Source: Lentzea kentuckyensis (lineage in GTDB: Bacteria; Actinomycetota; Actinomycetes; Mycobacteriales; Pseudonocardiaceae). Taken from it: DNA of 64,000 nt. The stretch lies in contig NZ_MUYM01000081.1 of the NCBI RefSeq assembly GCF_002150765.1, positions 35,904 through 99,903 of the forward strand, given 5' to 3'. Every line of letters begins with the position of its first letter. Positions within the stretch are counted from its first letter, which is position 1. The notes under the pieces are model-generated. The model saw only the letters and a list, made by a program, of their open reading frames with translations. It made no database searches and had not been told where the DNA came from. The position numbers and the translations under genes were made by a program. This document shows positions 60,245 through 64,000 of this stretch, in pieces.

Positions 60245-60812
60245 CCGGGAGCGACGAGCCGGGTCAGCGTGAGAAGCCTCGGGCCGCGAGCAGCAACGCC
60301 TCGCTGACCGCGGCCTCCACACGCCCTGCCTCGTCGTCAGCTGGCCCCGGCGTCGTGGCGGGAGCTCCCACGTTCGATCGCATGCTCGCGAGCGTTGTGC
60401 GTGCCGAAAACCTGCATCCACGCAGGTTAAGCGGGATGGTGGTACTCGCGGATGACTCCACCGAGACGGTCTGGGTGAGACTAGCCGCGGTGGACCTGAG
60501 GCAAGCCCAGCTGTTCTGCTACCTGCCGAGGTAACCCGTGTCGACGGCGCGCGAGGCAGCGGTGCCGGCGCGTCCCTGCCCGATCCACGGCGCCGTTGAA
60601 CTGCGCGGTAAGCGTGTCCCTGGCGGCGTACTGAAAAGCAAGTCGACTTCTGAGTCTGCCTGCTTCTGCGGATTCAACGCGAATCGTTACGTTCCGAAAT
60701 CAGTTGACCACCGTTCGTAGGTGTTTTCGCACTCTCGCGTAGCCCCATACTCGCGCTCGGCGCGGCGGCCACCGTCCCCCTGTCCCGGCCGCTGGCTGCC
60801 CTGGAGGTATCG
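60245..60812. other. Intergenic region with inverted repeat and possible gene remnants
   Basis: 568 bp. AACCTGC-atccac-GCAGGTT (60409-60428) is a perfect 7-6-7 inverted repeat, a possible terminator for the TIR gene. A 32-codon frame at 60436-60534 (MVVLADDSTETVWVRLAAVD ... CYLPR) reads like a gene remnant. The opposite-strand frame 60264-60461 has no support. No tRNA. Confidence 0.4.
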
Positions 60813-62099
60813 ATGAAAGCACGGGTATGTCTTGCCGTGGTGGCGTTGGTCCTGTTCGGGACGAACGAGTCGGCTGCCGCGCAACCGGACGAACGACCGT
60901 TCTACTGGCAGGTTCAGGGAGCTGACGAACTCACGCTCCAGGCGGCCGGATTCGACGTCGAGCATGGCGTCGACGGCACCCTGCAAGTGGTCGGCGACCA
61001 GCGCGTGGCTGACCGGCTGCACGTACTCGGCTACCGGCCGCAGAAGTTCGACACGGTCTACAAGCCGGTACCGGCCGGACCGGCGGCGACGGCCAGTGCC
61101 CTGACCTTCTACGGCGGATACCACACGGCGGCCGAGCACGAGAAGCATCTGACCGACGTGGCAGCGGCGTTTCCCGCACTGACTCAGGTATTCGACATCG
61201 GCGACAGCTGGCGCAAGTCACGCGGCCAAGGTGGTCACGAAATCAAAGCCATCTGCATCACCAAGAAGCAGACCGGTGACTGCTCGCTGAAGCCGAACTC
61301 CACCAAACCCAGGTTCGCCATGATGGCGCAGATCCACGCTCGGGAGCTGGCCACCGGCGAGCTGGCGTGGCGCTGGATCGACCACGTCACCAAGGGATAC
61401 GGCACGGACGCGGAGGTAACGTCCATTCTGGACACGACCGAGCTGTGGGTGGTGCCCATCGTCAATCCCGATGGCGTGGACATCGTCGCGTCCGGCGGCA
61501 ACTCGCCGTTGATGCAACGCAAGAACGCCAACAACACCAGCGCCTCGTGCTCCGCGCCGAACGCGGGCGTGGACCTGAACCGCAACTCCACGTTCAAGTG
61601 GGGCGGCGCCGGCACCAGTCGATGCGGCGAGACCTACCAGGGAACGGCATCCGGTTCGGAGCCGGAGACCAAGGCGATCGAGGCGTGGTTCAAGCAGTTG
61701 TTCCCCGACCAGCGTGGTCCTGGTGACACCGACCCGGCACCAGTGACGACCAAGGGCGTGATGATCACCGTGCACAGCTACGGCAACCTGATCATGCCTC
61801 CGTGGGGCTGGACCTGGGACTCCAACCCGAACGCACAGCAACTGGCCGCGCTCGGACGAAAGATGGCGGCCTTCAACGGATACACGGTCGTGGCGGAAGG
61901 CGACACCACCGGCACCACCGATGACTTCACCTACGGCAACCTGGGCATCGCGAGCTACACGTTCGAGATCGGTTCCGGCAGCGGCAGCTGCGGCGGGTTC
62001 TTCCCGCAGTACTCGTGTGTGGACAGCCTGTTCTGGCCCAAGAACAAGGGCGCGTTCCTGACCGCGGCCAAGGCCGCCAAGGCTCCGTACGCGAGCTGA
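60813..62099 (+). CDS. Secreted M14 zinc carboxypeptidase
   Basis: The 428-residue protein MKARVCLAVVALVLFGTNES has a signal peptide ending near AAAQ (residue 24), a short pro-like region and an M14 catalytic domain. The zinc ligands are H175-x-x-E178 (QIHARELA) and H321 (ITVHSYGN). Substrate-binding NRN lies at 256-258 (VDLNRNSTFKW) and the catalytic glutamate is E385 (YTFEIGSGSG). It is exported and removes C-terminal residues from peptides. GGAGG seven bases before the ATG. Not obviously related to its neighbours. Confidence 0.93.
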   Translation: MKARVCLAVVALVLFGTNESAAAQPDERPFYWQVQGADELTLQAAGFDVEHGVDGTLQVVGDQRVADRLHVLGYRPQKFDTVYKPVPAGPAATASALTFYGGYHTAAEHEKHLTDVAAAFPALTQVFDIGDSWRKSRGQGGHEIKAICITKKQTGDCSLKPNSTKPRFAMMAQIHARELATGELAWRWIDHVTKGYGTDAEVTSILDTTELWVVPIVNPDGVDIVASGGNSPLMQRKNANNTSASCSAPNAGVDLNRNSTFKWGGAGTSRCGETYQGTASGSEPETKAIEAWFKQLFPDQRGPGDTDPAPVTTKGVMITVHSYGNLIMPPWGWTWDSNPNAQQLAALGRKMAAFNGYTVVAEGDTTGTTDDFTYGNLGIASYTFEIGSGSGSCGGFFPQYSCVDSLFWPKNKGAFLTAAKAAKAPYAS

Positions 62100-62111
62100 G
62101 CTCGCTGACGC

Positions 62112-62149
62112 CTGCGGGGACGGACCGCACAGCGACAACGTCCCCGCAG
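62112..62149. terminator. Hairpin terminator between convergent genes
   Basis: CTGCGGGGAC (62112-62121) and GTCCCCGCAG (62140-62149) form a perfect 10-bp stem with an 18-base loop, 12 bases after the carboxypeptidase stop and before the convergent EthD gene. Confidence 0.75.
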
Positions 62150-62373
62150 CGGTGAACCTGCCCGGAGAAGGGTTTCGAACGCCAGTCGCGGTGCGAATTC
62201 GTTTGTCCGTAGACACCATCGCCACCGATTTGGCCGCACGGTTTCAATCCGCCCACACGGTGAAGAGACCACGCCGCAACACATGCTCATGCCGAGGAGA
62301 GTGCGGGGACCGATTCTGCGAGGATGTGGCGAACATGGCTCACCGCGGATAGGGCGGTGCATCGAGGCTTGGC

Positions 62374-62685
62374 TCAGCCGGTGCCGCTCTGCACCGGATA
62401 GTGGATGACGACCGCACCACCGGTGGCGTAGTTGGCGACATCGGCAGCCACCGCCTGGCCCTGCGGAGACGCCCTCGCAGCGGTCATCGCCGCAGCGTCA
62501 ACGAACTCGGCCTCGAAGACCGCGAAGTACGGCGTCTGTCCCTGCGTCGCTGCCACCTCGAAGCTGTAGCGCCACGCGAGCACGCCGGGCATGCGCGTGA
62601 CCAGCGGGAGGTGGTTGCTCACGTAGTAGTCGCGGAAGTGGTCGGGATCGGCAGGCTCGGGATACAGGACCACCAGCTTGTGCAC
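62374..62685 (-). CDS. EthD domain protein
   Basis: From the GTG at 62685, with GGAGG five bases upstream, the protein has 103 residues with the EthD/ABM-type fold: VLYPEPADPDHFRDYYVSNH, LPLVTRMPGVLAWRYSFEVA and YFAVFEAEFVDAAAMTAA. EthD-like proteins are small ferredoxin-like dimers linked to oxidative degradation or antibiotic modification. The frame opens 20 codons earlier (62745) without support. Stand-alone. Confidence 0.85.
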   Translation of the reverse strand: MHKLVVLYPEPADPDHFRDYYVSNHLPLVTRMPGVLAWRYSFEVAATQGQTPYFAVFEAEFVDAAAMTAARASPQGQAVAADVANYATGGAVVIHYPVQSGTG

Positions 62686-63222
62686 AACAACCTCCGTTCG
62701 GCGGCGAGCGACCACAACGTCCGGGAGATCTCGGGCCGCCGCCATACCGGCACCACCCTAAAGGCACACGACCAGCAGCATGAGCGAATATCCGCTCATG
62801 CCGCGAGTGGCGTCTTCAGATGCCGACAAGCAGCCATCAACGATGCCGCCAGGCCTGCGGCATTTCCGCGACGCTCGGGATCAAACGGTTAAGGACCGCC
62901 CGATCACCAAAAGTGGGCCAGATCCAAAATTCGCACGCCGTTGACACCAAGGCCGGAAACCAACCACAGCGCGCGCTGTGGTTGCGATCCTCGCCGAACG
63001 CGGACGCACGGATGCTGTAGCCAGTGCCGGAAGTTGTCCGGGTTGGTGTTGCCGTTGCGATCCTCGCCGGGCGCGAAGGCACGGCGCTGCAGGCTTTCCA
63101 TCTCGCCGCGCCCCCAGACGAGAGTTCTGGCACCTCACAGGCCTCGGCGGCCTGCCGACGTATCGCGCCGCGCCGAAGCTCCGGGTTACGCCGTGCCCCA
63201 TACGGAATGTTCACGCCGCTTA
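62686..63222. other. Gene-free region next to the IS element
   Basis: 537 bp between EthD and the transposase. It holds the two CRISPR-like repeats and palindrome but no supported coding frame; open frames here are high-GC shadows. TA-GAGCCTGTTGG at about 63221 may be the IS end. Confidence 0.5.
62961..63090. CRISPR. Two-repeat degenerate CRISPR-like element (tentative)
   Basis: Plus-strand copies of GTTGCGATCCTCGCCG begin at 62981 and 63054 (73-bp period). They continue with about 15 more nearly matching bases (CGCG, CACGG), so each repeat is about 31-38 bp with a spacer-like interval of about 35-42 bp. The reverse strand ends in GGCGAGGATCGCAAC, the kind of 3' end seen in some actinobacterial CRISPR repeats. 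The first copy is part of a perfect 24-bp palindrome (CAACCACAGCGC/GCGCTGTGGTTG, 62961-62984). No cas gene or third repeat was seen. A remnant array or another repeat family remains possible. Confidence 0.3.
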
Positions 63223-63240
63223 GAGCCTGTTGGTAGATGG

Positions 63241-64000
63241 TCATGCCGTGTTTGGGCTGGGTTGTCTGGGCTGGCCCCAGCGTGCTGGTGGTGGGTCGCC
63301 GGAGAGTTCTCGGGTTAGGCGGCGGGTCGTGATCGTGACGGTGGCCCACCACACCATGGCTTCGTGGTGTTCTGGTAGGCGTTCGTAGTCCCGGACGAGG
63401 CGTCGATGGCGGGTCAGCCAGCCGAACGTCCTCTCGACGACCCATCTGCGGGGCAGTACCACGAAGCCCTTGATGTCGTCGGTGCGTTTGACAACGGTGA
63501 GTGTCAGGCACAGCACGGCTTTGGCCCACGTGAGGAGGCGTCCGGCGTAGCCGCCGTCGGCCCAGACCAGGGTGATGGTGGAGAAGTGTTCGCGCAGCAG
63601 TGCCAGCAGCCGGTGGGCGCTGTCGCGGTCTTGCATGCCGCCGGAGGTGACGGTCACCATTAACAGGAGTCCGAGGCAGTCAGTGGCAATGTTTCTCTAC
63701 GGCCCTTGGTCTTCTTCCCCGCGTCATAGCCGGCGCCGTCGGCTGCCACGGTGTCGGTACCGCGCACGGTCTGGGCGTCGATGACCGCTGCGGTAGGCAA
63801 CTCGGCCCGGCCACACGCGATCCGGATGCGTCCCCGCAACCGGTCGACCAGACGCTGCGGCAGGCCCCGTTCGCTCCACCGTTCGAAGAACGCACACACC
63901 GCTTCCCAGGGCGGGAAGTCGACCGGCAACGCCCGCCACTCGATGCCTAGCGGGTCAGATAGCCGATCGCGTCCACCACCGCACGCAGGTCATGCTTCAT
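63241..64000 (-). pseudogene. IS5-family transposase, frameshifted and truncated by window end
   Basis: Three collinear pieces in different frames make one DDE transposase. Piece one is MKHDLRAVVDAIGYLTR (64000-63950). Piece two is IEWRALPVDFPPWEAVCAFF ... DAQTVRGTDTVAADGAGYDA ... GKKTKGR (to about 63690). Piece three is IATDCLGLLLMVTVTSGGMQ ... VERTFGWLTRHRRLVRDYERL (to 63241). Catalytic parts are visible: AAVIDAQTV, ADGGYAG and ERTFGWL. Frame changes lie near 63950 (TAG stop) and 63690. A programmed frameshift, used by some IS5 groups, could explain one but hardly both. The N-terminus is outside the window. Confidence 0.85.

Noticed and set aside
60264..60461. Short reverse-strand frame after the TIR gene
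   Set aside because: No ribosome site, no family-like sequence; overlaps an inverted repeat and lies in a gene-poor gap.

Overview
The window is high-GC DNA with dense, short-spaced genes, many ATGA/GTGA start-stop overlaps, frequent GTG starts, and gene families typical of filamentous Actinobacteria: DUF5753/XRE regulators, TPR regulators, LigD, ECF42 with a DGPF protein, DUF305, a multi-ubiquitin operon. I infer a member of the Pseudonocardiales (Lentzea, Saccharothrix or Amycolatopsis-like). The genus cannot be proved from the window. No rRNA or tRNA gene was recognised.

Left part (1-13.4 kb): a truncated DUF5753 regulator, a Nudix hydrolase, a left-handed beta-helix acyltransferase translationally coupled to an acyl-CoA dehydrogenase-like enzyme, two XRE-TPR regulators flanking a HAD hydrolase, a small zinc-ribbon-like protein with two unknown/regulatory genes, an AbrB-like protein overlapping a tyrosine recombinase, and a LigD-type ligase-polymerase. 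The first XRE-TPR protein contains an internal Tat-like signal preceded by its own Shine-Dalgarno.

Metal/thiol block (13.4-20.1 kb): an ICMT-like methyltransferase, a DUF305 protein, a VKOR-DsbA disulfide pair, and an ArsR-metal P-type ATPase-small membrane protein operon closed by a very strong hairpin. A TauE/SafE permease is divergent from it.

Sulfane-sulfur block (20.2-25.9 kb): an operon of persulfide-dioxygenase/rhodanese, MFS permease, cysteine desulfurase and a cystathionine gamma-synthase-like enzyme. It is divergent from an ArsR-rhodanese fusion regulator.

Middle (25.9-41.5 kb): an MFS permease, an AhpD-like protein, a DGPF protein with an ECF42 sigma factor, a methyltransferase and TetR pair, a second TetR divergent from a P450 with a clear palindromic operator between them, an unknown conserved protein, a secreted helix-hairpin-helix protein, and a secreted protein with eight HYR repeats, seven of them exactly 240 bp.

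Right part (41.5-64 kb) looks like an accessory/defence island. It holds a large STAND-like NTPase divergent from a DUF5677 protein, and a second AbrB-tyrosine recombinase module. Next come a tightly coupled three-gene operon (IF2_N-AAA ATPase, HEPN protein, putative nuclease-like protein) and an XRE + ImmA/IrrE pair divergent from a ubiquitin-like conjugation operon (Ubl, E2-like, JAB-E1 fusion) with perfect palindromic operators. A 1,247-codon TIR-domain protein follows directly. The window ends with an M14 carboxypeptidase, an EthD-domain protein, a degenerate CRISPR-like repeat pair and a frameshifted IS5-family transposase. The strongest candidate for an undescribed system is the 49.0-53.1 kb operon. 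The Ubl operon with its adjoining TIR protein is second.
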